Assembly (NCBI RefSeq): GCF_000003605.2
Contig: NW_003105103.1
Span: forward strand, 283,230 to 294,267
DNA from: Saccoglossus kowalevskii
Lineage: Eukaryota; Hemichordata; Enteropneusta; Harrimaniidae
Length of the DNA: 11,038 bases
Direction: 5' to 3'
Part shown: one piece after another, positions 1 to 7,695 of the stretch
Numbering within the stretch: the stretch's first letter is position 1
How the letters are laid out: each line of letters opens with the position of its first letter
Notes under the pieces: generated by a model
The model's input: only the letters and a program-made list of their open reading frames with translations
Databases searched by the model: none
Told to the model about the DNA's origin: nothing
Position numbers and translations under genes: made by a program

Positions 1-208
1 GGCATTCCACTAGACTGCGAAATGTCGACTATTACACTGACAGTCCAAAAAACACGCGGATATAATTATTCGTATTCACAAATATAGTATGACGAGGCTA
101 CCAATATCGACCTCCGGGCCCTGTTTGTTGAATTCAGACGATGCAAATTGACTCACGTCTGCATCGGTAGCCGTATACATTAATATCCAACGTTAACAGA
201 AAACTTAC
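1..208. other. Intron after the transmembrane exon, no exon recognised
   Basis: This lies downstream of the transmembrane exon on the minus strand. I looked for a kinase-homology exon entering in phase 2 and saw none with a convincing acceptor and family motif. A strong-looking donor (GTGAGT on the minus strand near 157-152) has no matching acceptor. Confidence 0.6.
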
Positions 209-290
209 CGGTAATAGAGAGATACCACAACGACCAGACATACCAGAAACATCACGATGACTACAATGATGAGTATTTTCAGATTCGTCT
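209..290 (-). CDS. Receptor guanylate cyclase exon: transmembrane helix
   Basis: Two bases complete a Glu codon, then 26 codons encode TNLKILIIVVIVMFLVC followed by LVVVVSLYY, and two bases of an Arg codon end the exon. About 22 uninterrupted hydrophobic residues followed by an aromatic pair and Arg make a single-pass helix with a stop-transfer end, exactly where the family has it. The acceptor is TATGTTACAG and the donor is GTAAGT. The next exon, the start of the kinase-homology domain, was not found within bases 1-208. Confidence 0.93.
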
Positions 291-3200
291 CTGTAACATA
301 AAATGTCATTAAAGGGTTGAGTGACATCAGTGTACTGTAATCGCGCGTGTTTATCTGCTAGATAATCCATTTGTCTTGTTTTGTTGGATGAAATTTAAGA
401 GGCCAAACTACCTCCATGGAGCTAATTAGTCAGTATACGAACTGTATTAATTCACAATAGAGGAAGTGTGTTACGATCTCATTAGGAACATGGCGATCTC
501 TAATCACAATAATTTAATTGATGAGCGACTGCAGTTGAATAAATATCATCACTCTCAACGCCTTTACTTACACCTATTCAAATCTCCATTACACTAATAC
601 GAGTAAAGAACATAAGTAAGTAATATCTTACCGATCTCATCTGGTGAACATAATTCATTAAGAAAACCACATACTGGAGTGTCTGGTGGCGGATCTGTGA
701 GTTCGTTCCCCCATATAGGAACATCAAATACGTTTATGCTCTGTAAACATTATAGTCATGCATTTAACCAGTACAGTAACGCAATGACATGTAATCATTA
801 AGTACAGTTCAACAATTCTATATTAATGGCATGGTTTGAAACATGGTTAGATTGTGTTGCTGAATTTTCTGACAATATACGAACTCTAGATAAAACAACA
901 TACATAATTCTCATTGCCTACAACGCGCACACAAATGGTTTCTTACCCGTTGCCCTGTTACATTGACACTAACTTCCATGATGGTCCCAAAAAAACCGTC
1001 GGATCTCAAATCTTTCACCCAATAGTTTGGTTCCCGTTCAACATTGTTATCCATCACCACGGTACCGGACTTCCCTACAACCCAAAATGGTCAGATCAGA
1101 AGCATATGCTATATTCATCTTGCATGTCACTGTACTAAAATCTAATTATACGCAATCTGAACATAAACCAGTGCCAAATTAATCGACCCAACGCCATTAC
1201 AATGTTTGTGCTATGGCAGACTATCTTAGAAATGATTCCCCCAAAAGATATATCCCAGCTTTGTATTGTCAAAATATTGATTTTTGAAAATCTTATTTAC
1301 GTTTAAGTTTGGACCTCAACATATTGTAATGTTTATCCATAACTACAAGTTTCACAAGAACAGGAAAACATGTCTAAGGGTATTTTAATCACATGAACAA
1401 CGACACTGAACACTAAAGACGACCGATAAAATAACACGAGGTGGAAAACTAACGTGTCGTTAACCTACCGCTGAATACAATACCCTTCATGTTGTCAAAC
1501 ATCAATTCCCCATCTCGGATATCTCCTCCCATCTCGAGGGTTTTATTTGCAGCCATTGCATACAGAATCATCGCATCGTGTAGGAACGGACTGTATGGAC
1601 TAGCCTGGAGAAAGTCAACGAATGCGACGACTTCATTGTTAGTGTAGACTGTTTTCAAATATTGTGTAATTGTTGGAATTTGTGTACCGCTTATGTGTTC
1701 ATATGTAACTACTTTTGTCAAAAACTTATCGACGTAACATATTTTGAACACGACAAAATCTTGACATACAGGTAGAAGAGTATATTTTGAAGATAACTGC
1801 GCTGTAATAATACTTATAACACTAATACTTATAACGCCGTTACACCCGACTTGATATAGACCCTCTGTGTAACTTACCCTATTAATATTTTCAACCTAAT
1901 TTGCCATTTTCCGGTAAACTACTTCCGATTGTAAAATTATTTAGACAGTTGATCTACATACTATTATGTGTTAAGTCTAATGCCTGTCAACAGAATTGAG
2001 GCTATATATAAACTATATTTTCTTACCGATATCTCAACACCGGCGTCAACAGTAATATTCTCTGGATTACCGGCAGACTTATTCAAAACTTCCTTCATAA
2101 ACGCATACGTTTCTTCTTTATCGCGCTTAGCGTAGGAAATCTGAGAAGTAATAAAAAGAACATTTCTGGGGAAAATACATTTCAGGCGCAAACAATGAAT
2201 CAACCAAAAAAGTGTTTATGTCTCTCAGTGTGACGTAATTACAAAAAAAAAAACGATTTTTATTTCGCCAAATGTTTTATGGTAATAAAATATTTTGGTT
2301 TGTAATATTTAAAACAATCCTCTCATTGTTATTTATTTGTTATTGTCAATCAGATTATTGTTTTATATTTACCTGAAACACTGACCCATATATGTGTCTT
2401 GCGTCTCCATCCCGATCATCCCCAGCAAACCAGGGTTGGATGTATTGATCAGCATCAAGTAATTTAACATTTAGGAACACATACTCCCCATTTGACATGC
2501 CGATATCATGTGCCAATAGTAAGAAATGACGCTCCAACGCGGCAGAAGCACAGAATATGATAACTGTTTGTTGTACAAAAAACAAAGATGGAAGAATTCA
2601 ATAAAATATACAATTACATTACAAATCTACCTATATAAGAAACAAAAATAGTATACGCATTGTTTGGAACCTTTGACTACAAGACACCCGTGAAAGAGGC
2701 TACGTTATCTACCAGACCGAACCCGTCTTTGTATAGGTTGCGTTCTATAATAGCCCAACCCTGTTTGACGAGGTTTTGGGGACCAGAAACTGGAAGGCGT
2801 TGTACGACCAACATTTTTTGTCTGATACAGCTGTATTGGTTAACCCGCAATGAGATACTCACTTCTGCCAACAAGTTTCGTTTTCTTCCAAAGTCTTATC
2901 ATCTCACTGTCGGTAATGTCCAAAGTAAACGTATCATAATCAACCACTCTGATTCCGTTTTTGATCAGGGCACCATTTGCTGCTTCTGATGAATACGAAC
3001 ACACAGCATCCTCCGATGACAGGATAACCTAGACAAAGGAAGTACAGTTTTAACACTAAAAAAATAAGTTTAAAAATAGTCGTATGTAAGGCGAGTTTAT
3101 AATTTCATGTCATTCACCAGTATAGTTTCATAATTGTATTACAATTCTAAATAATAATGTATAAGTGGATAGGAAATATATTATTTAAATACAACCCAAA

Positions 3201-4831
3201 AATGCTTTACAAATACTAGTGAATGTGTATAATTGATAACTTGTAGCACGCATGCATGAAATATGTGATCCGTACGAACATTCGACTTTGAGTAGTGTTC
3301 CACAAATCAACTACAATTACAAAAGATTTTTCAAAAGTTCAATTCCGTAATTCATTGGACGCATCGACGATTATTCCAAGGAGCCTCAGTCTCTAGATCA
3401 ATACTCACATTCGTGCTCAATGTTTATCAACATAAATTGCTCACACGCGTGATATGAGGGCCCTTTAACACAATGTTGCATCGTATACGCACCGTTCTAT
3501 TCCAACCAAAATATCGAAAGATATCAACAAATGCCGGTCCCATTTTACTAAAGGATCCCAGTGTTCTTCCCAGCGTTGTGTACACTGTCTTGTCGGCTAA
3601 AACTGGACTTGTCGATACCCACGAGATGTGAGGTAGATTCCATTGTGATGTAAGAAGTCCCAGTGGAATGTTTCCTAATACAAATAAACAGGAAATTTCA
3701 TGAAGTGTTCATCACATTCAGTTTATTGAATGAGTTCAGTACTTTACATTTGTTCCTAGCAACTGACAATGTATTATTATCTTATATATCCCATTCAAAG
3801 ATTTAAATTGCACAATAAACACAGAAGCGTAATCATGCGAGTGTGTATGGTGGCTGGTTACGCAATATGATTGTTTATTCATTAATACGTTTGTTTCAAA
3901 TGAATAACGTAGCGAGCGAGTAAACGCTGGAAGTATATGCAACATTTTTCTACCTAACAGAAATATGCAAAATAATATAATTACTTAAAGAATTAAATCG
4001 CTTCAAGATATATAGTGTAAATCTATGAAGAGATATTGGCGAATGTTGAGCTTGTTTGCCACTGTGTAAAAAATCCGCTTGCATTGACCAATTAGATTAC
4101 TGGAATTGGTTTTACATGTTATGTAAATTCCAATATCGAATTTTTGGTTATAGGAGTTTTTGTGATAAACATTATTTTTATATTTGTATGCTGCCCTCTA
4201 TATCTTATCAGTGTCTTTTTTATGTTATGCACGATTTCGCCTTGTTAGTCACGATAATGTTTTATAGGAAATACGTGGTTTGCTGTATAATGTCTGGATA
4301 AACCATGAGGGCTGATGACTGGCTGCACTGCAATGTTCTTATTATCGTTCACATTTTATGGGTCTGGTCGGGTTGTTACATTTTGGTACATTTTGCATGC
4401 ATGCATGCTGGCAGGCAGGTAATTGAAAATATAATTTTCAGTTATGTCCTGTTTTATAAAGTTTAGTTGAGTTTAGTGCAATAGTCAAATTTGTGGCAGA
4501 TTTAAATTGTGCATTATGAATTGTTACAATTTTGTCTAATTTTTACACTGGGATATTATGCTGTGTTGCTGCAGATGCAAAAAGCGATAAGAGGTGCCGT
4601 TGATAAAGTGTTATGGACTGAACGACCACAAACAGGACAAATAGTTTGATATTAATTAGCAAATGTAAATATGCGCTGCTTGGCAAATTTAACTTCGATG
4701 TATGACATATAAACATATACTTACCACTGGAACAAGGGGAACCAATCATTACATCTATATTTTCCTGGTAGTAAAATTCCACTCCAGCGTACAAAGTATC
4801 TTTTGCACTACAGCCAGTCCCATGCACAACC
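209..4831 (-). CDS. Receptor guanylate cyclase (natriuretic-peptide-receptor-like), nine internal exons, partial at both ends
   Basis: Exons, in transcript order, are 4725-4831, 3493-3674, 2863-3028, 2373-2563, 2027-2140, 1469-1604, 947-1074, 632-740 and 209-290. All introns are GT-AG and every junction keeps the reading frame, giving 1,215 nt or 405 codons without a stop. Family hallmarks seen are SPCSS followed by a W-NLP-ISW segment, FRYFGWNRT, IIFCAS, AHDIGMSNGEYVF, DRDGDARHIYGS, FLHDAMILYA with GGDIRDG, and PPPDTPVCGF before a transmembrane helix. In this family the outer domain binds a peptide and the inner domain makes cGMP. The inner kinase-homology and cyclase domains would lie left of base 209, so catalytic activity is inferred from the CGF-N-C juxtamembrane motif, which fits cyclase receptors better than clearance receptors. 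Five N-glycosylation sequons agree with an extracellular domain. The signal peptide and first exon or exons are missing. Confidence 0.92.
291..631 (-). other. Intron, nothing recognised
   Basis: A 341-bp intron between the juxtamembrane and transmembrane exons, with GT-AG ends on the minus strand. I see no repeat or conserved frame inside it. Confidence 0.85.
632..740 (-). CDS. Receptor guanylate cyclase exon: juxtamembrane PPPD-P-CGF-N--C motif
   Basis: It encodes 36 codons plus one base: SINVFDVPIWGNELTDPPPD, then TPVCGFLNELCSPDEI. The proline run followed by CGF-N--C is the hinge just outside the membrane in NPR-A-type guanylate cyclases, and its cysteine pair is implicated in signalling. 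It favours a cyclase receptor over an NPR-C-type clearance receptor. The acceptor is ATGTTTACAG and the donor is GTAAGA. It leaves in phase 1. Confidence 0.94.
947..1074 (-). CDS. Receptor guanylate cyclase exon: VVMDNNVEREPNYW segment
   Basis: The acceptor is GGGTTGTAG and the donor is GTAAGA. Two bases complete the Gly codon, and 42 codons follow: KSGTVVMDNNVEREPNYWV, then FFGTIMEVSVNVTGQR. This is the position where the family has 'G-V-ID-NGDR-PDYSL-D'. NVT is a sequon. This exon joins the previous one and the next one in phase, which is strong support. An open frame on the plus strand at 914-1138 is only its antisense shadow. Confidence 0.9.
1075..1468 (-). other. Intron, nothing recognised
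   Basis: A 394-bp intron with GT-AG ends on the minus strand. No repeat or additional exon is visible. Confidence 0.85.
1469..1604 (-). CDS. Receptor guanylate cyclase exon: HDAMILYA / GGDIRDG segment
   Basis: It encodes 45 codons plus one base, starting ASPYSPFLHDAMILYAMA and continuing NKTLEMGGDIRDG and MKGIVFSG. 'FHDAVLLYA-A-NETL--GGDI-DG' is one of the best conserved signatures of receptor guanylate cyclase outer domains. The acceptor is GACTTTCTCCAG and the donor is GTAGGT. Downstream of it 'MKGIVFSG' corresponds to the F-GI-G element before the D-NGDR strand. The open frame continues upstream of the acceptor, but that part breaks the family alignment and was not included. Confidence 0.93.
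1605..2026 (-). other. Intron with a short direct repeat
   Basis: A 422-bp intron with GT-AG ends on the minus strand. It contains two exact copies of TAATACTTATAAC at 1808-1820 and 1823-1835, giving a 15-bp period. It holds nothing else of note. Confidence 0.85.
2027..2140 (-). CDS. Receptor guanylate cyclase exon: lobe II loop
   Basis: It encodes 38 complete codons, from ISYAKRDKEETYAFMKEV to TVDAGVEIS, and is phase 0 at both ends. The acceptor is TTACTTCTCAG and the donor is GTAAGA. It carries two N-glycosylation sequons (NKS and NIT). Its place between the AR--Y segment and the HDA-LLYA segment matches the variable stretch of the family. The assignment rests mainly on position and phase, because the segment itself is poorly conserved. 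Confidence 0.88.
2373..2563 (-). CDS. Receptor guanylate cyclase exon: IIFCAS / AHDIGM segment
   Basis: Two bases complete an Ile codon split over the intron, and 63 codons follow: IIFCASAALE, LLLAHDIGMSNGEYVFLNV, QPWFAGDDRDGDARHIYGSVFQ. The order 'VI-C--......AH-LGM--GEYVF' then 'W--GD--D--AR--Y' is diagnostic for natriuretic peptide receptors and related receptor guanylate cyclases. The acceptor is ACAACAAACAG and the donor is GTAAAT. It leaves in phase 0. Confidence 0.95.
2863..3028 (-). CDS. Receptor guanylate cyclase exon: start of second half of ligand-binding domain
   Basis: The acceptor is CTTTGTCTAG and the donor is GTGAGT. It encodes 55 codons from VILSSEDAVCSYSSE through the VVDYDTFTLDITD segment to LWKKTKLVGR, plus one base. 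The first residues are the beta strand that follows FGW in this family, and the last lead directly into IIFCAS of the next exon. It contains one cysteine. The exon lacks a start codon and overlaps longer spurious frames on both strands, so it is easy to miss. Confidence 0.9.
3029..3492 (-). other. Intron, nothing recognised
   Basis: A 464-bp AT-rich intron between the FRYFGWNRT exon and the VILSSED exon. I see no repeat or coding motif. Confidence 0.85.
3493..3674 (-). CDS. Receptor guanylate cyclase exon: lobe I core
   Basis: The acceptor is TTTGTATTAG and the donor is the slightly weak GTGCGT. Two bases complete the Gly codon from the previous exon, then 60 codons follow, including NIPLGLLTSQWNLP, HISWVSTSP, KTVYTTLGR and FRYFGWNRT. 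This is the classical segment where ANF-receptor proteins move from the ligand site to the first hinge (W-LP-IS, then F--FGW). NRT is an N-glycosylation sequon. It leaves in phase 0. Confidence 0.93.
3675..4724 (-). other. Longest intron found, with GCAT/GGCA simple repeat
   Basis: A 1,050-bp intron, very T-rich on the plus strand between about 4060 and 4300. A short run of GCAT units lies at about 4395-4409, followed by GGCA units to about 4418. Open frames here are compositional and have no recognisable domain. Confidence 0.8.
4725..4831 (-). CDS. Receptor guanylate cyclase exon: first disulfide region of ligand-binding domain
   Basis: This is the most upstream exon found. The acceptor is TTTTATTAACAG and the donor is GTAAGT. 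It encodes 35 complete codons, with GTGCSAKDTLYAG near the start and VMIGSPCSS at the end. The pair of cysteines about 26 residues apart matches the first conserved disulfide of ANF-receptor domains. It enters with one base of a split codon, so the missing upstream exon must end with two leftover bases. It leaves in phase 1, and the split codon gives Gly with the next exon. Confidence 0.9.
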
Positions 4832-4983
4832 CTGTTAATAAAACGAGAATTTGTTGAGTTGACAGTAATCTAAGTATGAATGATTATTAAAAGTACACTT
4901 TTCATAGTGTAAAGTTATTATAACTCGTGAATACGAACTTGGAGATCCAACAGCGTGAATCGAAATTAATTAACATAGGGTTT

Positions 4984-5104
4984 CAGAAAAAAGGATGCTT
5001 AATAACCGAGCCTATTACGTGCAGATCGCGGATCGCGGATCGTTTGGACGGATTTCATGTTCTCTGCACGTAATAAGCTTGGTTATTAGGCATCCTTTTT
5101 TCTG
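4984..5104. mobile_element. Foldback / MITE-like element
   Basis: Left arm 4984-5025 and right arm 5063-5104 are inverted copies matching at 39 of 42 positions by my count. Both begin CAGAAAAAAGGATGC at the outer end and finish ACGTGCAGA at the inner end. The 37-bp loop begins with nearly three copies of the heptamer GATCGCG. A short element with long near-perfect terminal inverted repeats and no coding capacity fits a MITE or foldback element. No clear target-site duplication is seen: the flanks are GGGTTT on the left and TTAACC on the right. The superfamily therefore cannot be named. Confidence 0.65.
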
Positions 5105-5921
5105 TTAACCTGTATTTAAGACTCTTATTGATCAAGACATTTTAAAACATCATTGGTGTTAATCCCCCACCCAAGGTGATTTCCCCATATGATAATGGTT
5201 GCATGCAATATTAAAATAAAGATGGCGGACTATAGCGTTGATTCATCTCGTTGTACTCTGGATTACTCGGAGCAAATAAGGATTCTAGAAATTTTGTATT
5301 TATTTGCCTATGTGTTTTTTTTGCAATGTGTTTGACTTTTTTATATGTTTGTGGCTATTCATTGCTTTGCATATTGTCTGCGTCAGCGTAGTTTGTGATA
5401 TAAGCCGTTATAGCTGTTCAGGGCACTGTACTGCAGCTGGTCGACAACAAATCAGTCCTTTGCAATGCTTCAGTCAACGCTTTTCTCGACTATCCATATT
5501 GTCAGGCGATATGTGGCAGGTGTGGCATATTTAAAGTGGGTTTAAACATCCTTATCATCACTGAGAGTGAGACAATTGTCACATTTTGTGCTCGAATAAA
5601 ATGTTCTCTATCCGTTTGTATTTATATACATAGATGTAGTTTCCTTTGTTTGAATTAAATTCACTGGCATCGTACATACAGGTCACAGGGACCTGACGAT
5701 CTACTCTCGTCAATACATGGATGTTTATGGGGCGGTACAGGGTCTTACCATTGCTCAAAATAATGGAAATGATATAATTAGTTTGGTAATGTAAATGTAT
5801 AGTCCGGGAGCCAGCGACCCAATATTCATTTCCGTTCACCCCGCCAACTGGCAAAGGTTTGATGGTGCGAAAGTGTAGTATGGACCTTGCACATTATTGT
5901 ACAGGTGGCAGTATAACTGTC

Positions 5922-5965
5922 CAAGTGGGCATAAGGCCTGTAGACCCTCTTATGACCCACCATTG
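5922..5965. repeat. Imperfect inverted repeat (hairpin)
   Basis: GTGGGCATAAG at 5925-5935 pairs with CTTATGACCCAC at 5949-5960 with a single extra base. Pairing extends outward through CCAA / TTG with small bulges. The loop is 13 bases. It could be a remnant of a small inverted-repeat element or chance. Confidence 0.4.
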
Positions 5966-6108
5966 ATCCCTATCAAAGACGGATTAAATAATATATTTTT
6001 TTTTCAAGGATTCTAATGTGTTACTGAGTATTATAGGTTATGTGTGTTGTTAAACTGAGGATCATAAGCAGGCATATTTATATCGATCAAAATAAATATA
6101 ATATTGTC

Positions 6109-6122
6109 GTTACCATGGTAAC
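6109..6122. promoter_or_regulatory. Candidate RFX X-box (perfect palindrome)
   Basis: GTTACCATGGTAAC is a perfect 14-bp palindrome and matches the symmetric X-box consensus GTTNCC-AT-GGNAAC bound by RFX factors, which control ciliary genes in animals. It lies 5' of all receptor exons found on the minus strand and 660 bp upstream of the plus-strand open region. Sequence match only. In 11 kb about 0.7 perfect 14-bp palindromes are expected by chance, so the match to a known motif is the relevant point. Confidence 0.35.
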
Positions 6123-6132
6123 AGACTACGCA

Positions 6133-6157
6133 TATTTCCCCCAAAATGGGGAAAATA
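6133..6157. repeat. Small hairpin TATTTCCCC / GGGGAAAATA
   Basis: TATTTCCCC at 6133-6141 and GGGGAAAATA at 6148-6157 are inverted copies around a six-base loop. It lies directly beside the X-box-like palindrome. No function can be assigned. Confidence 0.35.
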
Positions 6158-6321
6158 CACATTAAAAACTGCATTTTAAATATCATTTGAGTTATGTATC
6201 TTGTTCTATTGAATAAATACATACAATAGTCTACAATCACATTTTGTCAAGTTCTTGATTGCATCGATCAAGTGCAGACATTTTGAATGCTTTTATTGTT
6301 CATCATATAATTCTTTGGTAA

Positions 6322-6388
6322 TGTTTTTGTTTTAGATGACATAATTTCCTTCAGTGGTCCATTGTAATTATCAAACAAGATACTCTAT
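6322..6388 (+). repeat. Duplicated segment, copy A
   Basis: This begins with an acceptor-like stretch (TTTTTGTTTTAG) and continues ATAATTTCCTTCAGTGG ... TAATTATCAAACAAG. It aligns with copy B at 6516-6584 at roughly 75-80 % identity with small gaps. An ATG directly after the AG is followed at once by a stop, so a coding role is unlikely. Confidence 0.5.
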
Positions 6389-6515
6389 TTCGAAAATTCT
6401 TTATGGAAGTAGATAGCAATTAGCAGGCAATTGGACCACATATTCATTTGTAGTGATTTAGGTAAATTTAGTTTAGTATACATGCAATATTTATTTTATG
6501 ATAGATTTGTAATAC

Positions 6516-6584
6516 ATGTGTTTTCAGGTGAAAATGATTTCCCTATTAGTGGTGCAGTGCAATTATCGAACAAAGCTACTATAT
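6516..6584 (+). repeat. Duplicated segment, copy B
   Basis: This begins with an acceptor-like stretch (TGTGTTTTCAG) and continues ATGATTTCCCTATTAGTGG ... CAATTATCGAACAAAG. It is the partner of copy A. An AAAG|GTAAAA donor-like site follows at about 6597, so a small spliced exon of 66-67 nt is possible. This is speculative. Confidence 0.5.
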
Positions 6585-6781
6585 GATTTTTTTAAAGGTA
6601 AAACCCAGATGTCATATTATTGCTTAATATTCATTTGCAAACATTACTGGCTATTGTTATAAGTACAAGTTACATATAAGATTCCTTGTATTAATTTTTG
6701 CAGGCTTTTATAGAGTAGGTTCAAGTAAGTTATAAACAAGATTTTTATAGGCAGCTGTAGAGCAGAACAAAAGCAAGTAAT

Positions 6782-7695
6782 ATGGACCAGGATGTCACAA
6801 CAAGTCCAGGAATAAAGCTAAATGCAAAACGAAGTAGACAATCTACTAGGTTTAGCAAATGTGTGAAATGCCAAAAGGACCTAACAGGACAAAAACTACA
6901 GAGTGGGAGTTTTAAGTCGATATCCAAGTTCTTAGAAGTCGCTAGAATTAGGAATGACGAAATATTTCAACGTATTGAACCAGAGAGTTCCAATAAATGA
7001 TTCTCAGTGGGGAATGTAAAATGGCACAAAGCTTGCTATGCCAGTTATACAAGCAGTAGAAATGTCTCTCACTTAAGTGGAGCTAGTTCAGAAGTCCAGG
7101 ATGGTCCATCTAAATATATAGGGTTGCAAACCAGAAGTTCACGTACTGTGACAAATTGGTCATTTTGTCTAGTTTGTCAACAGGCAAAATGTAAACAAGA
7201 GCGGGAAACATCACAGGTCTTGACAACACAAGTCCACAAAATGCTTTTAAATGCTGCTCAATACAGAAAAGATGACATTATGGTTCGAAGAATATTAGGT
7301 GTTGATCTAGTTGCACTTGAGGCAAAATTCCATCGAGGATTCTATCGAAGATACATAGCTGTACCATCATCTACAAAGTCTAGCACATCCTTGGAATATG
7401 ATGCTGCATTTCAAAGCTTAATTGATGAGGTCGAATCAAAGCTTATCCATGAAAACAGAGCGTTTGAGATGAATACCCTTCTAGAAATGTTTCAAAAGCA
7501 CCTGGTGGCACAAGGAATGGACAAAGAAACAGCTCAACAATACAGGACGCAGAAGTTGAAAACTCGATTTGTCAACAAATTTAAAGATGCAATTCTATTT
7601 TATCCTCAAGTTCAGAAAAATAGGAGTGAACTTGTTTGTAGCTTCTCTTTAGACATTGCAGAACTTATCAACATTCTTGCAGACCCACTGACAGG
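6782..7695 (+). pseudogene. Segment 1: two zinc-binding modules and helical region, with in-frame TGA
   Basis: About 304 codons in one frame. Module 1 has C27-x-x-C30 and H82-x-x-C85 (WHKACYASY). Module 2 has C129-x-x-C132 and H184 in FHRGFYRRY, where the position of the last cysteine is Phe. The distances are the same in both modules (55 residues from first Cys to His, counting the TGA as a codon). The TGA at 6998-7000 lies between the two halves of module 1 and is followed by unbroken family-like sequence, so it is a point change, not the natural end. From about codon 210 the segment is rich in charged helix (LLEMFQKHLVAQGMDKETAQ). If the TGA is a true stop, only 72 residues are made. A role in DNA or protein binding is inferred from the metal motifs. 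Confidence 0.75.

Larger units (their letters stand above)
4832..6781. other. Non-coding stretch between the two coding units
   Basis: 1.95 kb without a gene I can support. It must be an upstream intron or 5' flank of the receptor gene, because the exon at 4725-4831 enters mid-codon. It contains the foldback at 4984-5104, a short ATG frame at 5222, an unexplained minus-strand open frame at about 5579-5900, a hairpin at 5922-5965, an X-box-like palindrome at 6109-6122, a small C4/G4 hairpin at 6133-6157, and a duplicated segment at about 6322-6388 and 6516-6584. Confidence 0.75.

Noticed and set aside
61-120. Possible kinase-homology exon on the minus strand after CAACAAACAG
   Set aside because: In the required phase it gives no family motif and soon meets a stop.
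914-1138. Plus-strand open frame of 74 codons
   Set aside because: It is antisense to the receptor exon 947-1074, which has splice sites, phase and family motifs.
1469-1485. Alternative donor inside the 1469-1604 exon that would join directly to the exon at 740
   Set aside because: It would skip the 947-1074 exon, which carries the expected family segment and fits in phase at both ends.
2660-2989. Plus-strand open frame of 109 codons, and a minus-strand one at 2677-2874
   Set aside because: Both overlap receptor exon 2863-3028 or its intron and lack recognisable motifs. The spliced reading explains the exon part.
4056-4301. Plus-strand open frame rich in F, Y, C, L
   Set aside because: This comes from T-rich intron composition. 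It has no domain and no start context.
5304-5534. Plus-strand open frame with a hydrophobic start
   Set aside because: Hydrophobicity comes from a T-rich run, the rest has no motif, and no splice or promoter support is seen.
6031-6240. Minus-strand open frame of 69 codons
   Set aside because: AT-rich, no similarity I know, and it overlaps palindromes and hairpins.
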